Shown here piece after piece: positions 27,228-36,453 of a stretch of 64,000 nt of DNA. Numbering within the stretch: position 1 is the stretch's first letter; each line of letters opens with the position of its first letter. The translations under genes and the position numbers were made by a program. The DNA is from Ferruginibacter paludis. Its GTDB lineage: Bacteria > Bacteroidota > Bacteroidia > Chitinophagales > Chitinophagaceae. The notes beneath the pieces were generated by a model. It made no database searches, was not told where the DNA came from, and worked only from the letters and a program-made list of their open reading frames with translations. Location: the NCBI RefSeq assembly GCF_030409685.1, contig NZ_JAUFQJ010000001.1:248001-312000 (forward strand). Direction: 5' to 3'.

Positions 27228-27398
27228 TCAATTAGGCTTGTTCACTTTGTCGTTCAATTCCCCTTCCAGCATCAGTTTTGTCAGATGAAAAAATAATTTA
27301 ATTGTCTGTGTGGGTTTCTCAACCAGTTCACTGAGAGCAATCGGGTTTTGTTCAAAGAGAAAATTTCTACGGCCATTGGCTTCTCCGTTAAAACCGCA
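27228..27398 (-). pseudogene. Detached C-terminal part of the BLUF protein
   Basis: Directly after the stop codon of the BLUF gene (TAA at 27399-27401), the same reading frame stays open for 56 more codons and reads as protein: CGFNGEANGRRNFLFEQNP, then ALSELVEKPTQTIKLFFHL, ending NKPN before TGA. Together with the 92 residues upstream this would make about 149 residues, the normal size of a stand-alone short BLUF protein, whose C-terminal helices cap the beta-sheet. The single in-frame stop therefore looks like a nonsense change in an otherwise preserved gene, or a site of readthrough. Confidence 0.7.
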
Positions 27399-27677
27399 TT
27401 AAGCCATGGACCAGTTACTGAAAATGCGTTCGTCCGCTTCTTCTTCCGACATCATTATTACGCTAAAGTGCCTGTCATCCTGTTCAATTTTTTCATACAT
27501 TTTTTTTACGGTCAACTTTTTGCCTTCCAGTATCTGAATAAATTCATCATTGTAATAGATCAGGCAACCGGTAATATCATTGGCCCAGTTAAAATTCCGG
27601 GATGTATTTAAAATCGCTTTTATGTCCGCCGGATACAATCCAGGACGAGCTATTGAGCAATAAATAAGCTGGTACAT
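27399..27677 (-). CDS. BLUF blue-light sensor domain, cut short by a stop codon
   Basis: A 92-residue BLUF domain. Tyr6 in QLIYCS is the flavin-contacting Tyr, Asn in SRNFNWANDITG lines the flavin, Gln48 in FIQILEG is the switching Gln, and the W-x-M motif of strand five is present in NWSMA at the very end. BLUF domains bind FAD and signal by a hydrogen-bond rearrangement in blue light. The chain stops right after strand five, while the in-frame sequence beyond the stop still encodes the expected C-terminal helices (27228-27398). No output domain is encoded. Confidence 0.88.
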   Translation of the reverse strand: MYQLIYCSIARPGLYPADIKAILNTSRNFNWANDITGCLIYYNDEFIQILEGKKLTVKKMYEKIEQDDRHFSVIMMSEEEADERIFSNWSMA

Positions 27678-27929
27678 AATTTAACGGGTATTTGAAAAAT
27701 ACTTTTTTCGCAAATACTTCTGGCTTTTTGCTGTCGTATTGTTGTATGATAGGATTAAAAATACCAGAATCAAATAGATTTTTTTATGACAAAGGTTAAC
27801 CGGGTACTTGACCGCGGTCATAGCCTTGTTTCATTTACAAAACTTTTCGTCTCTTTACTACATTTTTCCGCTGAGATTTACCCCTTGTTTTACTTATTTT
27901 TACCCAAATAAATTCTTTACACATTCATA

Positions 27930-28844
27930 TTGTCACCCAATCAAAAAAACTTTTATACAGGTGTATTACTGGCGGTTCTTACAACCCTTATCTGGTCGGG
28001 TAATTATGTTATTGCCCGCGGTATTTCAACCGAAGTGCCGCCGGTAAGCCTGGCATTTTACCGGTGGGGATTGGCCTCTCTATGCATTGCACCCATTGCC
28101 TTTAAAAAATTTAACCAGGAAAAACATATCATTTTTCAGCACAAACAATACCTGTTGTGGACAGCACTAACCGGTGTAAGCATTTTCAATACCTTTATTT
28201 ACCTGGCTGGTCATTATACTTCGGCTATCAACCTGGCGTTGATTGGTACTACTTCGTCCCCGGTTTTTATTACTTTGATGGCGGCCGCTTTTTTAAAGGA
28301 AAAAGTGAGCAAACTAAGAATGACCGGGATGATCATTTGCATCATGGGTATTTTATTTTTAATTAGTCACGGTAGCCTTGCGGCGCTGTCCCATTTTAAG
28401 TTTGGTAAGGGAGATGTCTTAATACTTATCAGCGCATTTACATTTGCCATCTACAATATCCTGGTAAGAAAAAAGCCTGCAGGTATTTCGCCAATGGTGT
28501 TTCTTTTCGCCATATTTACTGTTGGTACTTTGTGCCTTTTACCATTTTATATTTTTGAAACAATGCACCAGCCACCGGTGAAATGGAATGCTCATATCCT
28601 GGTAATCATTTTGTATCTTGGTATCGGCAACTCTATCATCGCCTTTTTTTGCTGGAACGCATCTATACAAAAACTCGGTGCATCGGGTACTGCTTTATTT
28701 GGTAATTTGATTCCGATATTCAGTACCATTGAGGCCGTACTGTTTTTGGGTGAAGCATTTTCTACCATTCATTTAATAAGTGGTTTACTGGTAATTGGCG
28801 GTTTGGTAATTGCCAATATTACACCGGTCATGTTTAAAAGATAA
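27930..28844 (+). CDS. EamA/DMT family transporter
   Basis: A 304-residue inner-membrane protein with about ten hydrophobic helices in two homologous five-helix halves (EamA repeats). The first repeat starts AVLTTLIWSGNYVIARG and the second near VLILISAFTFAIYNILVRK. The only start in the right place is a TTG at 27930 following a pyrimidine-rich stretch. EamA proteins export or import small metabolites such as amino acids or sugars; the substrate is unknown. The gene ends 84 bases before the glycoside hydrolase start. Confidence 0.92.
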   Translation: MSPNQKNFYTGVLLAVLTTLIWSGNYVIARGISTEVPPVSLAFYRWGLASLCIAPIAFKKFNQEKHIIFQHKQYLLWTALTGVSIFNTFIYLAGHYTSAINLALIGTTSSPVFITLMAAAFLKEKVSKLRMTGMIICIMGILFLISHGSLAALSHFKFGKGDVLILISAFTFAIYNILVRKKPAGISPMVFLFAIFTVGTLCLLPFYIFETMHQPPVKWNAHILVIILYLGIGNSIIAFFCWNASIQKLGASGTALFGNLIPIFSTIEAVLFLGEAFSTIHLISGLLVIGGLVIANITPVMFKR

Positions 28845-28928
28845 TTAATGCGCAGGGGTAGTCACATAAATAAAAATCAACCAGTTTTTCACCAGCAATC
28901 CTTACATTCAATCATAAATAAAATAGGC

Positions 28929-31475
28929 ATGTCTTCTAACAACGTATTGTCAGGCAAAAAACACATTTCATCTTACCTGGCTATTTTAACCTGTTTTATA
29001 ATGCTATTGGGAAGGGCGCAGGCACAGTACAAAAAATCACCCGACGCCACTATTTTTACAAGTCCGGAGATGGCTTTTTTGCACCCCCCGGCCACAGCTA
29101 AGCCCGGCGTACTGTGGATGTGGATGGGTACCAATATGAGTAAATCCAATATTACCAAAGATCTGGAAGCATTAAAGGAAGAAGGCTTTAGCAGAACCAC
29201 CATGTTTAGCCTGGCAGACGTGGTAAACCCTTGGAGCGCAATCATTGGTAAAACACCCACACCTCAATACATTTCATGGACGGAACCGTGGTGGAAACTG
29301 GTCCGTTTTGCGGCGCAGGAATCCAAACGGCTGGGGATGGATTTTGGTATGTTCAATGGCTCCGGTTACGAGAGCAGCGGCGGCCCATGGATTACACCTG
29401 AGCTTTCCATGCAGGAAATTTGCTGGAGCAGCACACCAGTAAACGGTAGCAATAATTCGTTGATAAAACTGGAAAAACCGGCGGTTGATCCAAGAGCCAA
29501 TATGCCTTTCCCTGTTTTTAATCTTGAAAACGGGTTGACTGAAAAACCCGTTATTCCCGGCAGAAAAAATTATTACAAAGACATTGCCGTACTGGCCTTG
29601 CCAGCCAGCGGTATAGTACATCTCAACGAAATATATGACCTTACTGACAGGATGCAACCGGATGGAAAACTGGATTGGAATGCCCCGGCAGGCGACTGGA
29701 CCATTTACCGTTTTGGACATACCACAATGGGCGCCCTCATTCAGCCGGCGCATCCAAAAGCAGTGGGACTGGAGTGCGATAAAATGAGCGAAGTGGCGGT
29801 AAGTTTTCATATTGATCACATTATAAATGAAATAAAAAAGCACCTGGGTGATTTAATAGGTACCGGATTTACCCACGTACATTTCGACAGTTACGAAGCA
29901 GGTGAACCGACATGGACACCGAAAATGAAAGCAGAATTTTTAAAGAGAAGAGGGTACGATTTAACACCTTACCTGGCCACTTTCGCAGGCCGGATTATCA
30001 ACAGCCGCCAGGATTCACTTCGTTTTAAAAATGATTTTGATGCCACCATAAAAGACTTGTACCGGGATATTTATTATACCACCATATCAAAAAAATTAAA
30101 AGCAGCGCACCTTACTTTTTTGAGCGAACCTTATGGTGGCCCCTGGCGCCAGGAAGATGTGATACCGTTAGTACATCATGTGATGACGGAGTTCTGGACG
30201 GAAAAAGGTGTATACGCACCTTATGAACTGGACCCCACGGTAGCTGCTTTGAGAAAATCGGATCACAACCTTATTGAGTCGGAGGCGTTTACGGGACAGC
30301 CGGCAGACAGCAAATGGAGCGAAAATCCAGCCTGGCTGAAACCCATTGGTGACGCGGCTTTTTGCGCCGGCGTTAACCGCATGGTGTTGCACCGTTTTGT
30401 GCACCAGCCCTGGGATGAACATTACAAGCCCGGTAATTCCATGGGGCAATGGGGTACTCATTTCGACCGCACACAAACCTGGTGGAAGCCTGCCAAAGCC
30501 ATGGTGGCCTACTGGCAACGTTGCCAGGCATTATTGCAGTGGGGCAGGTTTGCTACGGCGGAAAATGATTTTGCAGTTACTACCAATGACAGCATTAAAG
30601 TAAAATCCATTCATCGCCGTGATGACAATACTGATATTTATTTTGTAGCCAATACGTCCAGGGAGGCAGGGAGTGCCCAATGCAGGTTTAAGATAGCAGG
30701 TATGCAGCCTGAGTTATGGGATCCGGTTACTTCCACCATGCGTCCGTTACCACAGTTTGAAATAGCCAATGGATTTACTGCTGTCAATTTGCCTTTTGAT
30801 AAAGCCCAGAGCTTTTTTGTAGTGTTCCGTAAAAAACTGATGTCTTCAGCTGTTGCAAAAAAATCTAATTTTGCCGCCATAAAAGATTTGGCAAATATAG
30901 ATGGTGCATGGCAGGTGAAGTTCGATGCAGCCTGGGGAGGGCCGGCCAAACCTGTTGAATTTACAGCGTTGCAGGACTGGACTTACAATGCAGATGAGGG
31001 AATAAAATATTACAGCGGTACGGCTGTATATACAAAAAAATTTGATGCGCCTGCTGTCCAATCTGTCGGAAATAAGTCAACCATCTATCTTGACCTGGGC
31101 CTTGTAAATCATATTGCCCGTGTACTGTTAAATGGAAAAGATTTGGGCGTTATCTGGACTGCTCCATGGCGCACCAGGATCCCTTCTGCCTTATTAAAAA
31201 AACAAGGTAATCAGCTGGTGATTGAAGTAACCAATGTTTGGGCCAACCGCTTGATAGGAGATGAACAGCAGCCGGCTGATTGTGAATGGTTGCCTAACCA
31301 GTATTTTTATAACAGCGGTTACCAGTTAAAAGAATTTCCTGGCTGGTTTTTAAACAAACAACCAAGACCTTCCAAAAAGAGATACTGTTTTACTACGTGG
31401 AATTATTTTGATAAAGATGCACCGCTCGTGTCTTCGGGTTTGATTGGCCCGGTGCGAATTGTAGCCGGAGAGTAA
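28929..31475 (+). CDS. GH106-like glycosyl hydrolase (putative alpha-L-rhamnosidase)
   Basis: Start placed at MSSNNVLSGKKH (28929), which gives a signal peptide ending GRAQAQ; the frame upstream adds a non-signal leader. The mature protein (about 820 residues) shows the GH106 pattern: PGVLWMWMGTNMSKSNITKDLEALKEEG at the start of the barrel (shown here in part as VLWMWMG), HFDSYEAGEPTWTP, FLSEPYGGPWR and ESEAFTGQP in the barrel, and a C-terminal galactose-binding-like domain with NHIARVLLNGKDLGVIW. GH106 enzymes cleave alpha-L-rhamnose from plant or bacterial polysaccharides in the periplasm. There is no SusC/SusD pair nearby, so it seems to be an orphan enzyme. Confidence 0.88.
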   Translation: MSSNNVLSGKKHISSYLAILTCFIMLLGRAQAQYKKSPDATIFTSPEMAFLHPPATAKPGVLWMWMGTNMSKSNITKDLEALKEEGFSRTTMFSLADVVNPWSAIIGKTPTPQYISWTEPWWKLVRFAAQESKRLGMDFGMFNGSGYESSGGPWITPELSMQEICWSSTPVNGSNNSLIKLEKPAVDPRANMPFPVFNLENGLTEKPVIPGRKNYYKDIAVLALPASGIVHLNEIYDLTDRMQPDGKLDWNAPAGDWTIYRFGHTTMGALIQPAHPKAVGLECDKMSEVAVSFHIDHIINEIKKHLGDLIGTGFTHVHFDSYEAGEPTWTPKMKAEFLKRRGYDLTPYLATFAGRIINSRQDSLRFKNDFDATIKDLYRDIYYTTISKKLKAAHLTFLSEPYGGPWRQEDVIPLVHHVMTEFWTEKGVYAPYELDPTVAALRKSDHNLIESEAFTGQPADSKWSENPAWLKPIGDAAFCAGVNRMVLHRFVHQPWDEHYKPGNSMGQWGTHFDRTQTWWKPAKAMVAYWQRCQALLQWGRFATAENDFAVTTNDSIKVKSIHRRDDNTDIYFVANTSREAGSAQCRFKIAGMQPELWDPVTSTMRPLPQFEIANGFTAVNLPFDKAQSFFVVFRKKLMSSAVAKKSNFAAIKDLANIDGAWQVKFDAAWGGPAKPVEFTALQDWTYNADEGIKYYSGTAVYTKKFDAPAVQSVGNKSTIYLDLGLVNHIARVLLNGKDLGVIWTAPWRTRIPSALLKKQGNQLVIEVTNVWANRLIGDEQQPADCEWLPNQYFYNSGYQLKEFPGWFLNKQPRPSKKRYCFTTWNYFDKDAPLVSSGLIGPVRIVAGE

Positions 31476-31552
31476 TGTGCAATATTTATTATCGCCTTAG
31501 CCAATAAAGTGAAGTTGGATATAGTCATGACAGAATGATTTTGAAATTTCCA

Positions 31553-31789
31553 CTAAGGGGCAACCCTTCTGTCTTTAAGGGAAACAATCAATTTTATCGC
31601 TGACCAGGTTTCATCTACCGAACATACCTTCACATCCACGAATCCATTGTTCAACCTAATATTCCTGATGATATCTCCGGTAATATCGGTTTCAATTTGA
31701 GTTGCTTTTTCTGGCCATGAAATCCAGATCGTGCCGCATGGAAATATTTCATTTTGCGGCGATGTATGTAATATGTTACAATACAGCGT
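31553..31789 (-). pseudogene. C-terminal fragment of a DUF3052 protein
   Basis: A minus-strand frame without ATG reads protein-like for 78 codons and ends with TAG at 31553. Its second half carries the DUF3052 hallmarks: CGTIWISWPEKAT, TDITGDIIRNIRL, NGFVDVKVCSVDETWSAIK and a short tail. In intact members (about 140-150 residues) this is the C-terminal third with the conserved WxSWPK and DVKVCAVDExWSGLK blocks. The upstream two thirds are missing and an in-frame stop precedes the fragment, so the gene is broken. Confidence 0.72.
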
Positions 31790-31903
31790 TTAAAAGGTGG
31801 GTTTTTAAGAAGACTGCAGTGTTGTAACGCAAATTAAAGAACTGCATTTTTCGGAAAGCCGCCGCAGCTATTTATTAAAGCTGAGGACTGTCAAGATTTG
31901 GAA

Positions 31904-31915
31904 TGATGACTGTCA
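31904..31915. promoter_or_regulatory. FNR-like box (one mismatch) before baeRF3
   Basis: TGAT-GACT-GTCA matches the palindrome TGAT-N4-ATCA at 7 of 8 defined positions and is flanked by A and A as in ATGATGACTGTCAA. It lies 46 bases before the baeRF3 start codon. Confidence 0.4.
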
Positions 31916-31960
31916 ATGTTTTCACACAATTCAGGTATTATTTTAGTTGTCTAAAACAGT

Positions 31961-33064
31961 ATGAAAATGAAAACGCAAATAATGCCGGAAATACAAACTG
32001 TACTGAACGCAGTACACTATCGCCCTGCAGTTTCAATTATACTGCCGTTTGAACCTAAAATGGGGCTGAAAAACGAAATAACCTATTCTTTAAAAGTTGC
32101 TGCCGACCAGGTGGAAGCGGAGTTGGAAAAAAATTACCCTGAAGAGATGCGGGAATTAGTGATGCAGAAATTAAGGTCCATTATCAAATCCTTAAATTTT
32201 AATACACATAAAAAGAGCATCGCTATTTATGTATCGCCACTGTTTGAAAAAGTATTGTACCTGGATATAGCCGTACAGGAAAGAGTTGTGGTAGATGACT
32301 CATTTGAAATACGCGACCTGGTATACAGCAAAAAGCAAATTCACAAATACCTCGTGTTGCTGCTGAGCAGTAAAGAAAGCAGTATTTACATTGGCAACTC
32401 TACCACCTTTATCCGCATTTTGGTGAATGCAAGCGAATCGTCCAAAGCGCTTGAAAATGATTTGCCTGAGCGGGTAGCCAATTTTTCTGACATGGAAGAA
32501 CGAAAGGAAATTCAGATGCATAAGTTTTTGCACCAGGTAGATAAAACGCTGGATATAATATTGAAAGCACACCAGTTGCCGTTGTTTGTATTGGCAACGG
32601 AGCGGATTGCCGGGCATTTCAAAAAATTAACCAAACATGCAGATGCGGTCATTGAGTATGTGCATGGCAATTATGAAGATGCTACATTACCGCAATTGAA
32701 AGTATTGCTGGAGCCGCATGTAGCTGACTGGAAGCAAGTGATACAAAAAGATATTCTTAACCAGTTGCAAAATGCTGCGGGCAATAAAAAGCTAGCCATT
32801 GGCATGCGCAATGTATGGCGGGAAGCCACCAACCGAAAAGGCAGTTTGTTGGTGGTAGAAAAAAATTACATGTACGCGGCAGAGCATGGAGGCAAAGAAG
32901 AAGACATTGGCAAAGCGGGAAAAACACTGAATTCATTTTCTTATATAAAAGACGCTGTGGATGATGTGATTGAAAAAGTGTTGGAGAATGGAGGTGATGT
33001 TGAATTTACAGATGAAGGACTGTTGAAAGAATATGATCACATTGCACTGATACAATATTACTGA
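31961..33064 (+). CDS. baeRF3-type eRF1-like protein
   Basis: A 367-residue cytoplasmic protein of the bacterial archaeo-eukaryotic release factor group. The start VLNAVHYRPAVSIILPFEP, the RNase H-like middle region with LVLLLSSKESSIYIGNST, and the L7Ae-like C-terminal part with KLAIGMRNVWREATNRKGSLLVVEKN and the end YDHIALIQYY fit family baeRF3. These proteins are related to eRF1/Pelota and are proposed to act on ribosomes, for example in rescue or hibernation; experimental data are scarce. It is first in an operon with a USP and PEP synthase (gaps 16 bases each), which ties it to starvation or low-oxygen stress. Confidence 0.8.
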   Translation: MKMKTQIMPEIQTVLNAVHYRPAVSIILPFEPKMGLKNEITYSLKVAADQVEAELEKNYPEEMRELVMQKLRSIIKSLNFNTHKKSIAIYVSPLFEKVLYLDIAVQERVVVDDSFEIRDLVYSKKQIHKYLVLLLSSKESSIYIGNSTTFIRILVNASESSKALENDLPERVANFSDMEERKEIQMHKFLHQVDKTLDIILKAHQLPLFVLATERIAGHFKKLTKHADAVIEYVHGNYEDATLPQLKVLLEPHVADWKQVIQKDILNQLQNAAGNKKLAIGMRNVWREATNRKGSLLVVEKNYMYAAEHGGKEEDIGKAGKTLNSFSYIKDAVDDVIEKVLENGGDVEFTDEGLLKEYDHIALIQYY

Positions 33065-33080
33065 TTACTAAAATATTTTT

Positions 33081-33902
33081 ATGAAAACGATCATTGTTGC
33101 CACCGACTTTTCACCCGCTGCAGCCAACGCAGCCAATTATGCTGCTGACATGGCATTGGCAATTAAAGCAGATTTACTTGTATTGCATATCTGGCAGGTG
33201 CCCGTAATTTTTACCGAAGTGCCCGTAACAGCTGATATAGATAAATGGCTGAAGGAATCGGAAGCAAATATGAGTGATTTAAAAACAGTCTTGTTTAAAC
33301 GCACCAATGGCAATGTAAAAATTGCAGCTGAAATAATCGAAGGTGATTTTTTCAGGGAGTTGAAAAATCTGTGCGAAAGCATACGTCCTTACGCAGTGGT
33401 AATGGGAAGCCAGGGAACCACTTCCGCTGAGCGGTTGTTGTTAGGCGGCCACACTGTGCAGGCGATGAAGAATTTATCCTGGCCATTGATAGCGGTTCCA
33501 CCGGGAGTTGCATTTTATACCATTAAAAAAATAGCGCTCGCCTGCGATTGCGATGACGTAACCGACACTGTACCCGTAGATGCAATCAAAAAAATGGTAA
33601 ACGACTTTCATTGCGAACTGCACGTTTTAAATACAGGTAAGCAAGAAGTGTATAATTCAGATACTGTATTTGAGTCGGGTATGCTGAGGGAAATGCTGAA
33701 AGGGCTCCACCCTGTTTTCCATTTTATTACCAATGAAAATACCGACCAGGGTATTTTAGATTTTGCAGATCAAAATAACATTGATTTGCTGATGGTGCTG
33801 CCCAAACGTCATTCGCTGATTGATAAAATTATTCATAGAAGTCATACCAAACAATGGGTGTTGCACAGCCATGTTCCGGTGATGGCCTTACATCATTCCT
33901 GA
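33081..33902 (+). CDS. Universal stress protein, tandem UspA domains
   Basis: A 273-residue protein with two UspA folds. The first begins MKTIIVATDFSPAAANAAN and has the nucleotide-loop pattern GSQGTTSAERLLLGGHT, close to the ATP-binding G-x2-G-x9-G consensus, followed by WPLIAVPP. The second half (from about residue 145, KIALACDCDD) lacks the glycine loop and is degenerate, ending HVPVMALHHS. Cytoplasmic. Second gene of the baeRF3-usp-ppsA operon; a similar-sized paralogue is at 44165. Confidence 0.9.
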   Translation: MKTIIVATDFSPAAANAANYAADMALAIKADLLVLHIWQVPVIFTEVPVTADIDKWLKESEANMSDLKTVLFKRTNGNVKIAAEIIEGDFFRELKNLCESIRPYAVVMGSQGTTSAERLLLGGHTVQAMKNLSWPLIAVPPGVAFYTIKKIALACDCDDVTDTVPVDAIKKMVNDFHCELHVLNTGKQEVYNSDTVFESGMLREMLKGLHPVFHFITNENTDQGILDFADQNNIDLLMVLPKRHSLIDKIIHRSHTKQWVLHSHVPVMALHHS

Positions 33903-33918
33903 ACCAAAACAATATCCA

Positions 33919-36318
33919 ATGAAATTATATATCAAACAATTTAAAGAAACAAGCATCGGCGACGTAAGCATTGTTGGTGGTAAGAATGCTTCGCTTGGCG
34001 AAATGTTTTCAAAACTCTCCGCAGAAGGTATTGCGGTTCCCGACGGGTTTGCCACCACTGCTGAAGCATTCAACGAATTTCTGACACAAAATGCATTGCA
34101 GGCACATCTACAAAGCCTGATGCAGCAGCTGGATAAAACGACGTATAATAATTTGCAAAGTATCGGTGCGAAAGCCAGGCAATTAATACTCGATGCTGAG
34201 CTGCCGGAAGAGTTAAAACTGGTAGTGCTGCAGGCTTACAAAGCCCTGTGCGGGGAAAAGGAAATTGAGGTTGGTGTGCGCAGCAGTGCCACGGCAGAAG
34301 ATTTGCCGGAAGCAAGTTTTGCAGGTCAGCATGAATCGTTTCTTAATATAACAGGCGAAGCTGCCTTACTGGCCGCTGTAAAAAAATGCTTTGCATCATT
34401 GTATACTGACAGGGCAATCAAGTACCGCGAAGACAATGGTTTTGCGCATGAAAAAGTGGCCCTTTCCGTTGGGGTACAAAAAATGGTGCGCAGCGATAAA
34501 GCCTGCTCCGGCGTATGTTTTACGCTGGAACCTGAATCTGGTTTCAGGGATATCATACACATCAGTGGGGTATGGGGCCTGGGCGAAAATATTGTGCAGG
34601 GCACCGTAACACCAGATGAATTTTTTATTTTTAAACCAACCCTGTTGCAGGATAAAAATGCCATTGTTCAAAAACGCCTGGGTGAAAAAGCGAAGACGAT
34701 GATTTATGGCGATGAAAAAAATCCTGTTATAAATATTGCTACACCAAAGCAACAACAGGAGCAATTTGTACTGACCGATGAAGAAATTACCAGGATTGCC
34801 AACTGGGCGCTGATCATCGAATCTCACTACAAAAAGCCGATGGATATTGAATGGGCAAAGGACGGCAATACCGGCGAAATGTTCATCATACAGGCCAGGC
34901 CGGAGACCGTGCATTCACAAAAAAATCCCTTGCTGGTAAAAGAATATAAACTGGTCAATAAAGGAGAAGCATTAACATCAGGCGAAGCCATCGGTTCAAA
35001 AATAGCAACCGGCATAGCAAGAATTTTGCAATCGCCTGCAGACGCATTTAAATTGCAGCCCGGCGAAATTGTGGTAACTGATTTAACCAGCCCTGACTGG
35101 GATCCGATTTTAAAAAATGCGACTGCTATCATCACCAATAAAGGCGGCAGAACAAGTCATGCTTCCATCGTTGCAAGAGAACTGGGCGTGCCGGCCATTG
35201 TTGGTTGCGGCAACGCTACTGATACCATTGCAGATGGCGAAATGATTACCGTTTCCTGCTGTGAGGGAAAAACCGGATTTGTTTACAAGGGAAAGCTTGC
35301 CTACAAAGAAACAGCGCTGGATTTTTCAAACGTTCATAAGCCAGAAGCTACGGAAGTGATGCTGATTGTGGGAGACCCGGACAAGGCATTTAAATTATCT
35401 TTTTATCCAAACGACGGTGTCGGCCTGATGCGGATGGAATTTATCATTACACATGCGGTGCAGGTACACCCGATGGCATTGGTAAAATACAATGAACTGA
35501 AAGACCCTGCCGTAAAAGAAAAAATAGAAGCGCTGACCCATCACTATCAAAACAAGGAAAAATATTTTGTTGATAAACTGGCGGAAGGCGTGGCTACCAT
35601 TGCTGCAGCTTTTTATCCCAAAGATGTAATAGTGCGGATGAGCGATTTTAAAACCAATGAATATGCCAACCTGGTTGGCGGAAAGGACTTTGAACCGGTG
35701 GAAGAAAATCCAATGCTGGGCTTTCGCGGCGCATCACGTTATTACAATGATTTATACAGGGATGGTTTTCGCCTGGAATGTGAAGCGATTTGCAAAGTGC
35801 GGGATGAAATGGGTTTAACCAATGTGAAAGTGATGATCCCTTTTTGCCGCACCATCAGCGAAGGAAATAAAGTAATTGCTGTAATGAAAAAGTACGGGCT
35901 GGAGCAGGGTGTAAACAACCTGGAAATATACGTGATGGCAGAAATACCAAGCAATGTGATATTAGCGGCGGAATTTGCAACAATATTTGATGGCTTTTCT
36001 ATCGGCTCCAACGATTTAACCCAGCTCACACTGGGTATCGACAGGGATTCTTCCATCATCAGTGACTTGTTCAGTGAGCAAAATGAAGCAGCAAAACAAA
36101 TGGTTGCTTTAATGATACAACGGGCCAGAACGACGGGTGTAAAGATTGGGTTGTGTGGCCAGGCGCCCAGCGATTTTCCGGAGTATGCGGCCTTCCTGGT
36201 AGAACAGGGCATTGACAGCATTTCCTTTAACCCTGACGCCTTGCTGACGGGAATCGAAAATATTCTTGCCGCAGAAAAAAATGACAGTATGCAACTCCAT
36301 CATGCAGCAATGTTATAA
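33919..36318 (+). CDS. ppsA: Phosphoenolpyruvate synthase
   Basis: A 799-residue enzyme making PEP, AMP and Pi from pyruvate and ATP. The three domains are in order: ATP-grasp domain (GGKNASLGEM near residue 21, VRSSATAEDLPEASFAGQHE, IQARPETV), phosphohistidine domain with the catalytic His414 in GGRTSHASIVARELG, and PEP-binding barrel (MRMEFI, GFRGASRYY, GSNDLTQLTLG, and Cys746 in LCGQAPSD). All catalytic residues are present and the length is normal. As the third gene of the baeRF3-usp-ppsA operon it suggests that gluconeogenic flux is raised during stress or starvation. Confidence 0.95.
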   Translation: MKLYIKQFKETSIGDVSIVGGKNASLGEMFSKLSAEGIAVPDGFATTAEAFNEFLTQNALQAHLQSLMQQLDKTTYNNLQSIGAKARQLILDAELPEELKLVVLQAYKALCGEKEIEVGVRSSATAEDLPEASFAGQHESFLNITGEAALLAAVKKCFASLYTDRAIKYREDNGFAHEKVALSVGVQKMVRSDKACSGVCFTLEPESGFRDIIHISGVWGLGENIVQGTVTPDEFFIFKPTLLQDKNAIVQKRLGEKAKTMIYGDEKNPVINIATPKQQQEQFVLTDEEITRIANWALIIESHYKKPMDIEWAKDGNTGEMFIIQARPETVHSQKNPLLVKEYKLVNKGEALTSGEAIGSKIATGIARILQSPADAFKLQPGEIVVTDLTSPDWDPILKNATAIITNKGGRTSHASIVARELGVPAIVGCGNATDTIADGEMITVSCCEGKTGFVYKGKLAYKETALDFSNVHKPEATEVMLIVGDPDKAFKLSFYPNDGVGLMRMEFIITHAVQVHPMALVKYNELKDPAVKEKIEALTHHYQNKEKYFVDKLAEGVATIAAAFYPKDVIVRMSDFKTNEYANLVGGKDFEPVEENPMLGFRGASRYYNDLYRDGFRLECEAICKVRDEMGLTNVKVMIPFCRTISEGNKVIAVMKKYGLEQGVNNLEIYVMAEIPSNVILAAEFATIFDGFSIGSNDLTQLTLGIDRDSSIISDLFSEQNEAAKQMVALMIQRARTTGVKIGLCGQAPSDFPEYAAFLVEQGIDSISFNPDALLTGIENILAAEKNDSMQLHHAAML

Positions 36319-36453
36319 CAGTACATTGAAAAAATATTTTAAAATAAAATACACAACAGGAAAAATTGAAACTGAATTATCCATAACAGTAAAAACATAG
36401 AATATTCGGGAAGGCTATAAAATAAGTATTCAAAAAGTTGTATTTTGTTTTAG

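Larger units (their letters stand above)
31476..31960. other. Intergenic region with DUF3052 remnant and promoter of stress operon
   Basis: Contains the minus-strand DUF3052 fragment (31553-31789) and, close to the baeRF3 start, two copies of GACTGTCAA at 31886 and 31908 plus an FNR-like half-matching palindrome at 31904. Confidence 0.6.
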
